A stretch of 64,000 bases of DNA from Gambelia wislizenii (GCA_030847615.1 JAUMIR010000001.1:380662687-380726686), one strand, 5' to 3'. Shown: positions 9,777 to 22,332, counted from the first letter of the stretch. Notes: generated from the sequence alone by a model not told the origin. Made by a program: numbers and translations.

Positions 9777-11635
9777 TGCCTTTCAGGGCCCAATTTGGGA
9801 CATTTTGAGGGGATTTTTTTTGAAAAAATAATAATTTTGACTGGGGGTGGTGGCCCTGGTTTTTTTCCCCAAACATGGGGAAATTTCCTTTACACCTCCA
9901 TACAGATTGATTTTGGGCATTCAGGAGCAAATGTGTATATATATATATATAACTCCCTAGGGGACCATGGGGGATACTAAAAAGACCTGAGGGTCTAGAA
10001 CTTTTATGTAAAATTCATTTTAATTCTTTTTTAAAGTTCTATTTTTATAGTTCACATTACTAATGTTCAGATGTATAACAAATGCTCAGAGGCGCGTTTC
10101 CATTTAATGATCTTACTAATAAATATGTCTCATATTTGAAAAATAAAGATTGTCTTCATGTTTTCAAACTCCACAATGTAGCCATTTTTTTAAATGATGT
10201 GGTTGTTTTATGGCTTTGCAATTCAATCTTTATCTGTAGCAAATTCATTATGAAATCTTCCTCATGTACTAGGTGACTTGAAATTCTCAGCCAATAAGAA
10301 AAACTAATGTGGATTTACATAAATGCAGATGTGAGCTAACTGTAAAGTTGTAAGTAATGTTGAAAAGGTGTTCCAGATATCCACACCATTGAGTGTAGTC
10401 TGTTTATCACCATAGTACCAGAAATGACATATTCAACAACTGCAGTCATAAAATGCTATCACACCGACATTTTTATCAAATGCTACAACATTGGGGGGAA
10501 GGATTGACTATTGGATAGATTGATGGAAAGAATTATTAACAAAGGTAATAAAGAAGTTAAAAGATTCTTTTGAGATTTAGAATTTATAGCCACTTTGGCA
10601 ACCAGAGTGGAGAATTAACTCAGATTTGGTTTTGTAACATATGGTAAATTAAATATTTGTGTTGGTCGCTGTATTCAAGTGTCAAATCAGTGCAGTAATC
10701 CGGGTAAAAAATATTTCTAAGTCTGCAGCATAAGTCACATATAGTAGCATTCGGTTGCTTTAAAATATTCCATATTCATGTTTATCTTTCTCCTCATGGG
10801 TTTTCTTTGCTTGTCTACACTGTTAGAGAGATCAAACATGTTCAACAGTTCTGTATTTCTATGTAATTGTACTCTGTTCTTACTGAGCGAATGCTCTGGA
10901 AATCAGGAGTTTTGAAATTATAAAGTGAGTTTGCTCTGTGAAACCCTAGTATTAAAAAAGAAAATGAAAAAAGTTTATATGCAGTGTATATATATATATA
11001 TATATGTGTTACTGGCTATCAGAGGAGAAAGAAAATACAATTAATACAAGTATATCTCAGTTAACAAAGCCTCTGACAAAGAAACTTCTTTTTATATAGA
11101 CATTTTATGCTCATTGGGCTTCTTTTTCTCCTTGTCCTCTGTCTAGCTGCAAGATTTTTTAGTAGCATTGGTATCAGGACAATTGTAAGGGACAGCTGCA
11201 GAAACAGGAGGGCTGAGTTGCAGCAGTGTGTCTCCAGTAAACAATGTAATAAAGCTAATGCTGGGAAAGAATGGGATTCTACTCTAGCTGATTTTAGTGT
11301 AACAGTGTGTGCCTGCTTACAACAGGCAAGGTAAACAAAGAGCTGCCTCCAGAATCCCTTACTGAGCATGCATGAAGAGCAAAACAAAGAGAAAAGGAGA
11401 AAGTAAATAAGACTGCCTCACCAACTCCCCACCCCCCATCATCTTAAAGAAGAATAGGCCTATAAGTCTGGTCACTGAAAATGGAAATCCTGAAAAAAGG
11501 GAGGCTGGTGAAAGAAAAAGTCATCCCTGGATGCATTTTGGAAGAAGCCTTCAAGTGGTCACTAGAAGGTTCAAAATATTTTTGTTTACTTATGCAAGGC
11601 TTACCTGACCTAATTGTTTCATTTCACATGTGCAT
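9591..11635. other. No gene; simple repeats only
   Basis: Poly-T/TTTTG repeat at about 9722-9778, (TA)n at 9933-9952 and 10986-11006. The short frame at 11061-11387 shows no known motif. Confidence 0.45.
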
Positions 11636-12480
11636 CTCTCTCTCTCTCTCTCTGGCTTTTCTTCACAAATGAAGATTCAGGAAGGACTCATCCTGCGCTT
11701 TCTGCAAGTGCGCTGATTATTAAAAAGGCCAATCCGAGATAAACAAGTCCGGTTGCAGAAAGCACAGCAGAAGATCTCATTGGGTGATGTTTCTGAGTTG
11801 TGATTCTTTCTGCGTTGTCATTTCTCTTCAAGACTTGTTCAGTGTGAGTTCTCAAATAAGGCTGCAGCATTGTGGATAGTGCATCTCCATGCCTCCAGAT
11901 GTGAGGCCAGGGCGGACAATTGTTGGTGATTAATTTGGCCAAGCCTGAGATGTTTCAGGGAGTCCTTGTATCGCTTTTTTGGAGTGCCCCTCTTACGCCG
12001 ACCCATGGCGAGTTCACTGTAGAGTACTATTTTGGGGAGGCGATGGTCCTCCATCCTAGAAACGTGCCCTGCCCAGCGCAACTGTGTTCTCAATATCATG
12101 GCCTCAATTCTGGTGATCCCTGCTTGCTCAAGGACAGCAACGTTAGTCACATAGTCCAGTGTATATTTAGGATTGTGCGTATGCAGTGCTGATGAAAGCG
12201 TTCGAGGAGTCATAAGTGGTGGTGATAGGTGACCCATGTTTCAGATCCATAAAGGAGAATAGACAGTACAATGGCTGTATACACATTGATTTTTGTGCTT
12301 CGCCTCAGGTGTTTGTTACTCCAGACTCTACTTTTGTAAAGTCTTCCAAATGCGCTATATGCCTTTGCTAATCTGTGATCGATCTCTTTGTCAATCTTGG
12401 CATCTGAGGAGATGATGCTTCCCAGTTAGGTGAACTGCTGAACGGACTTAAACACAGATTTGCCGACAGCATGTACATAG
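11636..12480 (-). mobile_element. Non-LTR retrotransposon, clade unassigned, copy 1 (3' half of ORF2)
   Basis: Minus-strand RT thumb and C-terminus: blocks like [72 protein letters not shown]. It ends near a cysteine-histidine finger and a (GA)n tail (CT run at 11636-11653). Frameshifted by small deletions. Confidence 0.88.
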
Positions 12481-12693
12481 TGTTAGTTTTTAATATATGG
12501 TGTTTCTGAAACAGGCTGAACTGCTCTTTTTTTTATTGTGCAGGAACTGGCCCCTATTTTTTTCCCATGTTATTTTTGCCTCTGGTACCAAATTTTCGGT
12601 TTAAGAAATAATGCCCAGGAGTACATCTGCTTTGTTAACTGAGGTATGCCTACATTTATATGGTTTGGGGCAAGAAAAAAAATACTATGGTCT

Positions 12694-12812
12694 AAATCCA
12701 GTTGCTAGTCCAACTAGATGAGACCCACTGAATCACTACTGAATGGTAAGTCAACATATGTAAATTACATTGATTCAGTGGGTCTGCTCTAGTTGGGACC
12801 AGCAATTGGATT
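12694..12812. repeat. 119-bp palindromic MITE-like repeat
   Basis: ATCCAGTTGCTAGTCCAACT at the left is the near complement of AGTTGGGACCAGCAATTGGAT at the right. Arms about 40 bp, inner GACCCACTGAAT / ATTCAGTGGGTC perfect. Confidence 0.75.
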
Positions 12813-13834
12813 AAGGCTGTGTATGTGTGTATGATACTAAATCTGTCAAAAGGAAGAATGTTGTGAAGACAGAAAACTGAGCTAGAAACATTTTTGCAGC
12901 TGCAATTCTAATTCTGAAACAGAATTAGTCCCTCTGCAAGCAGTGTAATCAGCAGTGTTTGCTTGATTGATGTGTCCTGTGAAATGTATAATAGGAGCTG
13001 CAGGAGATCCAAGTAGAAAAGGATCTTGTCCAACTGAAACAAAGAACACTAACCTTCTAGATTACATAACAACTCAGCAAAAGTATGACTCATTGCCATT
13101 AACCTGTTTTCTAAAAGCCTATAAAATGGAATTTTAAAGCAGAAATATCCAAAGTAAAGTGGAATTAAAATCTGGAACCCATTTCCTTTACAGTGTGGGT
13201 TACGTGTTTTTTCAACTTTTTTTTTTTACAACCACAATATCGTTTTACAGAAACATGTACCATTATGCTTACTTATTCCATCCATTCCCACGTTGACCAT
13301 CATTACAGCCTAATTAAACTGGAGTACTTCAACTTAATTTTTTTTCATCCCCTGTTCTCTACTGACATGGGTTCAAACCATCTTCAGCCCTATGTGTTCC
13401 TACAGTGACATACAGAATATATATATTTATTTATTATAGTTTTATAGTGCTGTTCTTTGAAAGAGCTTTCTCTTCACCACTACCTTCATTTCCAGTGTAT
13501 CATCATAAATATGAGGTAGATGAGGCTTAGAAGAGTAGCTGGTCCACATTGATGATTTTGATGCTAAGTCTTTGTTTCGCGTATCTTCTGAAAATCAAAG
13601 CTTTTTTCAATTAAGCAATACAATAAAAGTACTGAAAAAGACAAGATAAAACCAAAAAACAATAAAAGAAAAAATCTTGGATAAAATTCTATGATTACAA
13701 GAAAGATTAAAGTTACAAAATTACAGAATCTATTCCAATAACAAAATTGAAGGAAAATCACATTCTAGAGGTTGTGTGACCTAGGAGGATAAATGTCACC
13801 TGAATTATTATTGACATCATAAGTGATAGAGCTA
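12813..13834. other. No recognisable feature
   Basis: AT-rich, no repeats named, no plausible exon. Confidence 0.45.
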
Positions 13835-14053
13835 CTGTGGGATAGTGGTTTGAGTGTTCCATTAGGATTCTGGAAGATCAGGGCTTGAATCCCTTCTCAG
13901 CCATGGAAATCCACTGGGTGACCTTGGGCAAGTCACATTCTCTCAGCCTCAGAGGAAAACAATGGCCAGCCTCTGAATAAATCCTACCAAGATAACTCTA
14001 AGATAGAGTTATCTTAGACTTGACTCAATGGCACATAATAACAAAAATGGTAA
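13835..14053 (+). mobile_element. tRNA-derived SINE with MIR-type core, copy b
   Basis: Box A-like GGGATAGTGGTTTGAGTG, box B-like GGCTTGAATCCC, then GTGACCTTGGGCAAGTCAC and CTCAGCCTCAGAGG core. A local AAGATAACTC/GAGTTATCTT hairpin near 13989-14012 is private to this copy. Confidence 0.9.
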
Positions 14054-14689
14054 CAAAACACTGTAAAAGTTTCCAGTCATTTCTGTCTTGGATTCACATC
14101 TTGGCATTCTACCCTGCATAACCGACTGACTGTCATAATAATTTATGAGGCATGTCTCCAGATATTTACCTCCTCAGCATCAATGGCTGTGATGATACAG
14201 TGGTACATTCTCAAGCTGTGATAAGTATGAAAATTGCCACTCAGAAGCTGTAGCTATATCCAGAGTTGTACCAAATTTTACATTATGTCCCCAAAATGAT
14301 ATTGCTGCTGAAGATGGTCAGTTTGGCTTTTCTGGAGGTGCCTTGAACTGTGTAAACTTTTATTAGGAGACTATTTTTTTAACCATATTATACATGGCAA
14401 AAAAACCAATGGGGCAATGGTGCTTAAACTAGGGTGGATCATGCCTGATACAAGTTTTGTTGTTGTTGTAATGGGAAGCAGTGCTGAAAATTATTGTGTC
14501 AGGCTTGTTTTTTCTTCTTCTTCAAGTGAGGCATCTTTGTGTTTCAAGAAATAAAAGTTGGGGCTAGTTTTCTTTACCTTTGGTTGAGAAAAGGTGAAAG
14601 TACAGAAAGAGGCCAAAGAAATAAATTTATTTTACTGTGCAGGCACAGCAGTATATTCAATGGTTGGAAAAATAGCAGACTTCTGCCAT

Positions 14690-15011
14690 ACTTTAGGAAT
14701 AATTACCAAAACCAAACTGAGGATTCTACTTAAAGTTAGTGCAACCTACAAGACACTGTAACTTTAAACTGTATACAAGTTACTTATGTAATAACATAGT
14801 ACTTTTGTAATAACATAGCTAAAACAATTGTGAAGTAACACAATAATTGTAATAACCTTTATTAACAAAGTCTTTATTGTAACACTGTTTTGTTGGTTTT
14901 CATATTTGTATAGTGGATTATAAGGTAAATATTATATTTCATGTTCCAAATATATCTTGTATACAGTTTAAAGTTACAGTGTCTTGTAGGCTGCACATGC
15001 TTTAGGAATAA
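14690..15011. repeat. Perfect 35-bp inverted repeat with 176-bp loop
   Basis: 14745-14779 and 14956-14990 are exact reverse complements (35 of 35; CCTACAAGACACTGTAACTT at the start of the left arm). A direct repeat CTTTAGGAATAAT flanks the structure (14690-14702 and 15000-15012). The loop is AT-rich. Confidence 0.9.
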
Positions 15012-15012
15012 T

Positions 15013-15645
15013 GCACATTTGCTCATAATCATAGCTGCTATTTCATCCAGGCTTACAACACTCTTTAGATACCTGAAAGGGTGACAAGAATTAAATGTCA
15101 TGGGAAAAGCTAAATGAAAGACAGTTAGGGAATGTTAAAATAAAGATATGAATTCCATATAAACCCTATATGGAAACCTGGGCTTTGACATTTGGTAAGC
15201 TACGCTGAATCCTCTGGTAGAAAGCTTTGTCCCACTGTTTTGATCTGAAGGGCTTGATCCACTCAGATCCAGCTCAATTTAGGTTCAAAGAGTCACTGAG
15301 AATATAAAACATAGCATTATTGGTGACAAATAGATGGGAGAATTTGTAATTATAGAAAATATAAGCAAAGAAAAGAATTCTCACATTCCTACGGCTGAAT
15401 GCTGACACAGCGTCAAGTGCAGATGGATCCCAAGTCTGTACTGCTAGGTGTTAAGTTGTTCCTTTAGCTCCAAGGGGGCCTTCATGTCATTGGGCAAGGC
15501 ACTGGCCTTTCTTATTCCCAAGATAGGGACAAGGAAAACCCTCTTAGGTGAGGGTTATATATGCTAGCAGGGTGGCTTTCTAGAAGCTTTGAGGTGACAC
15601 TCAAAGATTTAAGAGAAGTGTAGTTGGAGGATATGGAACAGAGTA
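15013..15645. other. No recognisable feature
   Basis: Nothing gene-like or repeat-like was recognised. Confidence 0.45.
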
Positions 15646-15813
15646 CAATAAAGCTTAATTTAGTTTAATTTAGTTTAATTTAGTTTTAAGGGGTGGGAGG
15701 GTAAGATGGGGAAGGATTGTTTTAGCTTGACGTTGTTTTAATCTTGCTGTAAGCCGCCCCGGTTGCTGAGCAGAGGGGCGGGTTAAAAATAAAAAATTAT
15801 TATTATTATTATA
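15646..15813 (+). mobile_element. L2-like LINE 3' end
   Basis: TTTAATTTAG repeats, then TAAGCCGCCCCGGTTGCTGA, GCAGAGGGGCGGGTTAAAAA and (ATT)n, the sense-strand tail of squamate L2-type LINEs. Confidence 0.8.
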
Positions 15814-17115
15814 AGCTATGGAACATGGGCTTTTGTCATGTACTAGCTTCTTCAGCCTCACTAACCAGCAGCTTCAGAGTTAAACAGAAAGCTTTATTGC
15901 TACAGTAGTCTGAAGAGCAAACTTACAAAATTGTTGCTTCAAATTAACTTCATAGGAAAAGCAGTAAAATAAAAAGTATTTACAATCAGCCAAATCTGAT
16001 GGGCAATTTTCCCATTGGGCACCCATCATCCACATTCCCTGTTCTCACCCAACCTGGGCTTCACCCATTGTTTCCCACAATCTCTGCAAGTGCAAGGCCA
16101 GCCAGCCCATTTCCAGAGAGACACCATCCTCCCTTGTCTCATCTCAGTATACCAACTTGCTACAGTGTTAAAGAATGAAATACATTAAATGGACAAACAT
16201 GAAAATACACAATAACTTGATACAGACAGAACTTTGGCAGGGAGGTTGCTTTTAGGAACCAATCCTGACAGCTTTAAAGCAAACTAGTGTATACATATGT
16301 GTAGTTATGATAAATGTATTATGAACAGATGAGAAGCCCAGTTACTAAAAATTCTCCACCAATCTTCCACAAACAGAATTCAATACAGTTGCTCAACCGA
16401 AACACAACACTAGAGCTCACTAACCAGGAATTCCAAGAACCTCACCAAGTCACGTACCTTAGGATTTCCTAAGATGGATCCAGGGTAGTTAAAGTGCTAT
16501 CAAACTGCTATAAATAAGTATTATAGATGCATTTCTAAAAAGAGATGTATAATTTATTTAATTATAGACTAAAAAGGCAGAGGGAGATGAATAATAATTT
16601 TAACTGTTATAGCTTCAAGAAATTGTATTTTAAAATTAGACAAGCAATAGCAAAAATCTAAAACTCCCCACTACTAATGCTTTTCCCCACGCTGCAACTC
16701 CACATAGCTTATATTGTTAGATGAGTTGCTGCATTTCTGTTTTTGTTTTCTACTTTCCAGTCATTTAAGGCATCTTCAGTTGTGGAAGCTGCTGTCTTTT
16801 GGGGGATAGAAAGACGGGGCCTCTCCTTCTGCAGCTATCATTATCAAACTGGATTTCTAGTGTCTCTCCTGCATCTCCTGATCAATCAGCTGCCACATTT
16901 TGTAGCTGCCACAAAATCCTGGCTTTGACACTGTTTGAGGAAGAGGCACTTCCTTCTGTACTTTTGATGAGAGACTGGAGGTGCAGATACAGCCAGTCTC
17001 TCTTCCTGCCTCCATTTCAAGGGCTCCTGGCAGTTGATGATGAAATAATGGATAGCAGGCAGCTTGAAAGAGCATCCCAGGAAAGAGCTGACTAGATCTG
17101 AGTGAAAGTAGAGGC
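15814..17115. other. Mostly unassigned; family A MITE scrap
   Basis: About 16460-16525 keeps one arm of palindromic MITE family A (CTATCAAACTGCTATAAATA). The frames at 16743-17132 look like chance. Confidence 0.4.
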
Positions 17116-17123
17116 CATGTTAG

Positions 17124-18039
17124 CAGGGCCATCTTAACCTCATTATAGGCCCCTGGGCAAAGCAGTGCACTGGGCCCTGCCTACACAACCACTCACAGGA
17201 ATAAAACTGTAAATGATTGATAAAATAAACATATATTTATTGGTACCTCCAACAAAGTCAGTGTTTTTTACCCTCTCCCTGATGTACAGCTTCATTGGGA
17301 GCAAAGTCCCTTCCTGCCTAGACTTCAGAATCCCTGATGTGTAAAATAGCAGAGATAAGAACGGAAAAGATGAGAGGAGAGAAGCACCTTCCAATGTGGG
17401 AAAGGGGTGGGAGAAGCAAAAGCAATGCCTCAGAGGGATGTCTCTCCAGCGAGCCAGTGTCTCTGCCTTGGGCCAATGGGAACGGGTGGGTGGGGGAAGG
17501 GGAAGAGAGGCAGGGCATGGGCAGGCAGCCTCCATCTCTGGGAGGAGAAGAGAGTGCAGACTGGAGGACTGGAAGGAGGTACCCTCTTGGTGGGAGTGTG
17601 TGTGTGTGAGAGAGAGAGAGAAAGAGAGAGGGGGGAAGAGTTGCTCAGCAACTTGGCTTGTAGCTGCATGGGCAGCTGCTCCAGGCAGAGCTGAGGAGGC
17701 AGGTTGAGCCTCCCTTTCTCAGCCCTGCTTGGCTTTTCTGTCTCTTCTGGCAGGGTTTCACCGGTGCCTCCTTTGCTTTGCTCCTCAGTCAGGACTTCCC
17801 CTCCTGGAGGGGCCCTCCAATCTCCTCCTCCTCCTCTCTTTTTATCTTTATCTTCCCCATTCACCATTCTCATGAATGCAAACATGCCTACTATATGCTA
17901 CAAGTCATAAATTTTCTCCTTCTACTGAGTTAGCAGGAGATTTGAATGTTGAGGCAGGTGATTGGAAAATTACTGTTAAATTCTGGTCTGTGCATAGATT
18001 AGCATGGGGCCCAGTTGCCCATGCATTAAGACGGCACTG
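17124..18039. mobile_element. hAT transposon, non-autonomous, 916 bp
   Basis: Inverted ends CAGGGCCATCTTAA and TTAAGACGGCACTG. A perfect 8-bp target duplication CATGTTAG lies at 17116-17123 and 18040-18047. Subterminal GGCCCCTGGGCAA and TGGGGCCCAGTTGCCCATG are typical of this hAT group. The interior has a GT/GA microsatellite at about 17597-17630 and no transposase. Confidence 0.93.
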
Positions 18040-18536
18040 CATGTTAGGCAACAAGACAGTCTTTATGTCTCCTATATTGCAGAGCAGGACAGCTAACTTT
18101 GAACTATGGGAAAGATGGCATTAATGTGTAAATTGAAGGTGCTTTCACTTATTCGCTTAGTTGTGTCTGGGGGTACACTTCAGCTAGTATTCAAGAGACA
18201 CATGTGCACCAACCCTCACATGCAAATACACAATCCAACTGACATGACAGTGCACACATATGGTAACATTGGCTCTACTCCATGAAAGCAGATATCACAA
18301 TAAATGTATTAGTCTGCAAGGTACAATAAAATTCTTGGTACTCAAACCTCTCCCTGGATGTTTTGCCAGATTTCTGTGGTTGCCAATAAATTTGCTTATG
18401 GTTCCTGAATTCTGTGAAGCCTCATTTCCATCTCGCTTTGTTCCTGCAACCAAATGTGGGTGGTGTTGTTGCTCCAGACTGAGCAACTGATTCATTCACT
18501 ACAGTAGTGTATAGTAGGTAGTAGTATGGAACATAG

Positions 18537-19583
18537 GGAGCCAGCATGGTGTAGTGGTTTGAGTGTTGGACTCCAACTCTGGAGACCAGGGTTCAAATCC
18601 CAATTCAGCCATGAAAACCCACTGGGTGACCTTGGGTAAGTTACACACTCTCAGCCTCAGAAAACCCTGTGATAGGTTTGCCTTAGTGTTGACATAAATT
18701 GAAAATGACTGTTAAGCACAGCTGCACCCCACTTCCAGACACCCCTATTTTTACAGGCCTCAGAAAATGGCAGAATTTTGGTTCATTAATCTGACCTTCC
18801 ACAAGAGAAAAAGGTAGGATGGTCTCAAAAGGTCATTTGAGTACCCTGCCTCACCCTGGGAAGCCTAAAGGCTAAAAGCCAAACAGATAATGGGTGGGTG
18901 AAAACCTTTGTATTTGCTGATTATGAAATCTCCTCTCCTAAATCCCCAGCCTTAAAAACAAGTTGCTCAAGCTGTTAAAATCCAATCATTGGACATTAAG
19001 AAACACATTTAGCATTTTCTACACCTTTTGTTAAGACCAGGAAACTCATTGTGCAATCCATGAAGGCTCAGGAAATCTATTGTTTCAACCCATGAAGCAA
19101 CCAATCCCCTCAGGTGTATTTGGAGCTATAAATATCACCCCCAAAATATCCCTCATTGTGCACAGTCAGTTATAGGGAGAAACCCTTATCACTCTGTTAG
19201 CCACCCCAGTTTCCTCCATCCACTCGCCAGATTGACTACAGGACAGATCTGTATCACCCCAACAAAATCCTCTTGCTACCCCCTATCTCAAGTTTTCCTA
19301 CTGCTTTTCCTATAGCCTTGTGTGAATGTTTTTTCTGGGTGAATGTGTGTGTGTTTGGTGTTATTTTTGAACTCTTTAATAAAAACCATACTTAATTTTA
19401 CATGTGTGTATTCCATCCAGACTATTACCGGTAGACACAGGTTGCAAGATTCCTTGGGTACCCCCTCACTGTATAGCTAGTTGAGTTGCTGCTAATTTCC
19501 CCAACATATTAGAAACTTGGTATTTTCTTGGAATTTTCCAAGGAGCATTTTGGGTAACATGACTTGAAGGCACACAACAACAA
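18537..19583 (+). mobile_element. tRNA-derived SINE with MIR-type core, copy c, split by an LTR
   Basis: Head and core at 18537-18709: box A TGGTGTAGTGG, box B GGTTCAAATCC, core GTGACCTTGGGTAAGTTAC. The tail resumes at 19560 with TGACTTGAAGGCACACAACA. The 850-bp gap is a solo LTR. Confidence 0.93.
18710..19559 (+). mobile_element. Solo LTR of an endogenous retrovirus
   Basis: Begins TGTTA and ends TAACA, with a 4-bp target duplication TGAC (18706-18709, 19560-19563), as gammaretrovirus-like integration leaves. Inside are CCAAT (19101), TATAAAT (19127-19133) and AATAAA (19378-19383) in the right order for U3-R-U5. No internal retroviral genes remain; recombination between LTRs removed them. 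Confidence 0.9.
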
Positions 19584-20305
19584 AGTATGGGACACAAGGC
19601 ACATAGCTGTTGTGAGTTGAGAAGGAAAACAATGTGGATCAGATAGAATACCAGAAGCCAGGGAAGAAGAAACTTAGTCATGTTCTGATTTGAGAGTTAT
19701 AGATTTATTTGACAAAAAGACAGAGATATTCTGTGCAATGGGCAGAGAAAGATGCAGATTTCAAAGGAGATCATAGTTAGATGTTTGTACTTCTACATTC
19801 CCATGTACGTGCACACAATAAGAAACATGCAATGCTCTTATAAGAATAGGAAGATGAAAATAAAGTTTTTCTTGCTAAGGTAAATGAAGCTATATACAGT
19901 ATGTGTTCTACAAAGACACAAGGGATAGTTAGACCAGCTCTACATGTGATACCTTTACTTGCACATGAATTGCTGTTGCTGGATCAAAGCCAGCTCAAGT
20001 AAACTAAAATGGTGATCACTCATGGCATGGGAGACTTAAGCATGTTCTTAAATTTCTCTCTAGATAAACAAGATTTTAAAGTGGCTGCATTGTGTCAAAG
20101 GTTTCCAGCAAGACTTCAATAAATATCTGTTGTTGTTTTCTTTTTAAGCAAACCATACAATGAAGTCAAGCCAACATTTAAATATTATTTTCTTTTAACA
20201 AAATGTACAGGTTAAATAAGAGCCTGGACTCCCTTGTTTTAGCACTGTATTTCAGAAGAAAGGTCCTGCACTGAACTCTTTTTTATTTTAAAAGCCCAGA
20301 CTTTA
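19584..20305. other. No recognisable feature
   Basis: AT-rich, no repeat named. Confidence 0.45.
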
Positions 20306-20836
20306 AAAGGACCTTGGGATAATTGGTGATCATAAGTTGAACATGACTCAGTAGTGTAATGCTGTTGCAAAGAAGGCAAGTAATATTTTAGCCTGCATTA
20401 ATAGAACCATAGTTTTTCCAACACAACAACATTGACAAGAGGTATGGAGAACAAAACATTTGAGGAGAGGTTAATGGAGCTGGACCTGTTCTGCCTAGTG
20501 AAGAGAAAATTGAGGTGTGAAATGATTGCACTCTTTAAATCTCTAAAGGGCTGTCATAGGACAAAGAGTACAGGTTTGTTCTCTTTTCAGAGAGTAGGAG
20601 CAGGTCTAATGGTTTTAAGTTACAGGAAGGTACATTTGGATTGAACATAAGAAGGAACGAGTAAGAGCTGTTCAATAATGGAACCAGTTACCTAGAAAGT
20701 AGGGTCTCTTTCTTTGGATATCTTCAAAAAGAGGCTGGACAGCTACCTGATGTGGATGCTCTAGCTGGATTCCTGCATTGAGCAGGGTGGTGGTGGTTGG
20801 ACTCAATGGCCTATGGGGACCCTTCCAAATCTATGG
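20306..20836 (+). mobile_element. Old CR1 fragment
   Basis: Sense strand with frames broken: FEERLMELDLFCLVKRKLR and MIALFKSLKGCH match the CR1 C-terminus, then FKKRLDSYLMW-like and TTGGACTCAATGGCC near the 3' end. More diverged than the copies at 0.97 and 62.9 kb. Confidence 0.88.
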
Positions 20837-20837
20837 G

Positions 20838-21360
20838 GTATCTACACCAGGCAGGATATGCTAGCTCCCCACCAGCGTATCCTGCCTCCAGAGCTGATCA
20901 GTCCTCTCCCTGACCCCTCCATTATCTACAGAAAACAGGCCTGAGTCTGCACAAGACCATCACTGAAGCCGCCACCACTGCTGCCATTTTCTCGCTAACA
21001 TGGAAGCCAAGCCTGGGTTCTGCAACATGTGACTGAAGCCCCCTGCATGTGACCAGCCTTGGTCACATGCTGCAGGACCCCTGCCTGGCTTCTAGGAGCT
21101 GGCAGTAGCAGCGAGGGATGATGTTCTGGGATGGGTTCCCACGGGCATGCCAGGCTTGATTGGGCAGGAACAGAGTAAACTGGGTATTATCTTAAAACAT
21201 GGTAAAGGGCCCTATGCCTGCTTGCCTCCGTTCCAGCTCCATATCTGTCCCAGGGGTTGCTTGGACTGCCTGGGGGCAGATTGGGGTAAATGCCCTATGT
21301 TGTTTGGATTGCAGGGCTCTGGAATGGGGACAAGCCTGGGTATTTGGCCAGCCCTATGAT
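20838..21360. mobile_element. hAT-like non-autonomous element, family C, copy 1
   Basis: Shares order and sequence with 53199-53712: TCTACAC start, GCCCCCTGCATGTGAC block, then GGATTGCAGGGCTC near the end. Inverted ends are eroded. Confidence 0.6.
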
Positions 21361-21694
21361 AGGTGCTTTCATATGCAAATGGACAGATTCATTCTGATTG
21401 TAATTGAGTTTTTGAATTATTATAATGCATAGTGGTACAAACTATCTTACGTTAGAAATTATTTCAATATAGCATATTATTGCAAAGTGATTACTCAAAA
21501 AAGATAAAGCAAAAAATACCATGTAACCTAATATATGGTCAAGAACAATCAATGGAAAAGCATATTGCTTGGGTACAATAACTGATTAGTTCAGATGAAG
21601 ATCCTTCACTCACATAAAGACTATAACGCAAGACATATTTACATGGATGTAAATTCCATATGATCAATAAGCTGACTTCCAAGTATATAGTAGG

Positions 21695-22060
21695 CAAAGG
21701 GATATTGTAGCACCTTTGATGCTTCTAATGAAGTAGACTCAGGGTAACTCTCCATTGTAGAAATAATGCAGTTTGACATCACTTTAAAAGCTGTAGCTCC
21801 ATTCTATGGTATCCTGGGGTTTGTAGTATTACAAGGTCTTTAGCCTTCTCTGCCAAAGAGTGATTGTGCCTCACAAAACAACAAATCCCAGTATTCTGTA
21901 GGATGGAGCCATGGCAGTTAAAGTGGTGTCAAACTACATTATTTCTATCATGTAGATGCACCCTCAGTCTATGAAAGCTTATGCTACAAGCTTCTTTCTT
22001 TCAGTTACTCTCAAAGGTGCTACAATATCCCTTTGCACATGATCCAGACTAACACAGCTA
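21695..22060. mobile_element. Unassigned DNA repeat (family D) with inverted 25-bp ends, hosting a MITE
   Basis: 21695-21719 and 22011-22035 are perfect inverted copies (CAAAGGGATATTGTAGCACC..). Between them a family D repeat (ATGAAGTAGACTC / AGTCTATGAAAGCTTATGCT) is split by a family A MITE. A related repeat lies at 45112-45265. Confidence 0.65.
21743..21963. mobile_element. Palindromic MITE, family A, copy 2
   Basis: Inverted arms GAAATAATGCAGTTTGACAT and GTCAAACTACATTATTTC span the element. The junctions GACTCA|GGGT and ACCC|TCAGTC suggest a 3-bp TCA duplication, which would fit PIF/Harbinger (TNA). Confidence 0.78.
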
Positions 22061-22200
22061 TATCTTTGAATTCTACTGTCAAGGATATAGGTTTATGCCT
22101 GAGATTGATAAATGAGGTTACATGGCATGCAATCAAATCCATTATATTAATGCTTCCCATGATCTAGCACAAATGCTCAGTATCCCATATCTGTCTGAAG

Positions 22201-22332
22201 CAGGGTGTGGGAACCAGAAACCCTCCAGATGTTGATGGACTTCCGCTTCCATAAGTCCAGCCAGCATGGCCAATGGCCAGGGATGACAGAGGTTATAGTC
22301 CAACCTCTGGAGTCTGTAGGTTTCCCACCCTG
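22201..22332. mobile_element. hAT-like palindromic MITE, family B, copy 1
   Basis: Ends CAGGGTGTGGGAACC and GGTTTCCCACCCTG are inverted. The interior has the CCTCCAGATGTTGATGGACT motif. Flanking 8-mers match only 5 of 8 (all differences are transitions). Confidence 0.72.

Noticed and set aside
18560..18610. A tRNA gene
   Set aside because: Box A and B are present, but no cloverleaf closes and the MIR-type core follows: a SINE head.
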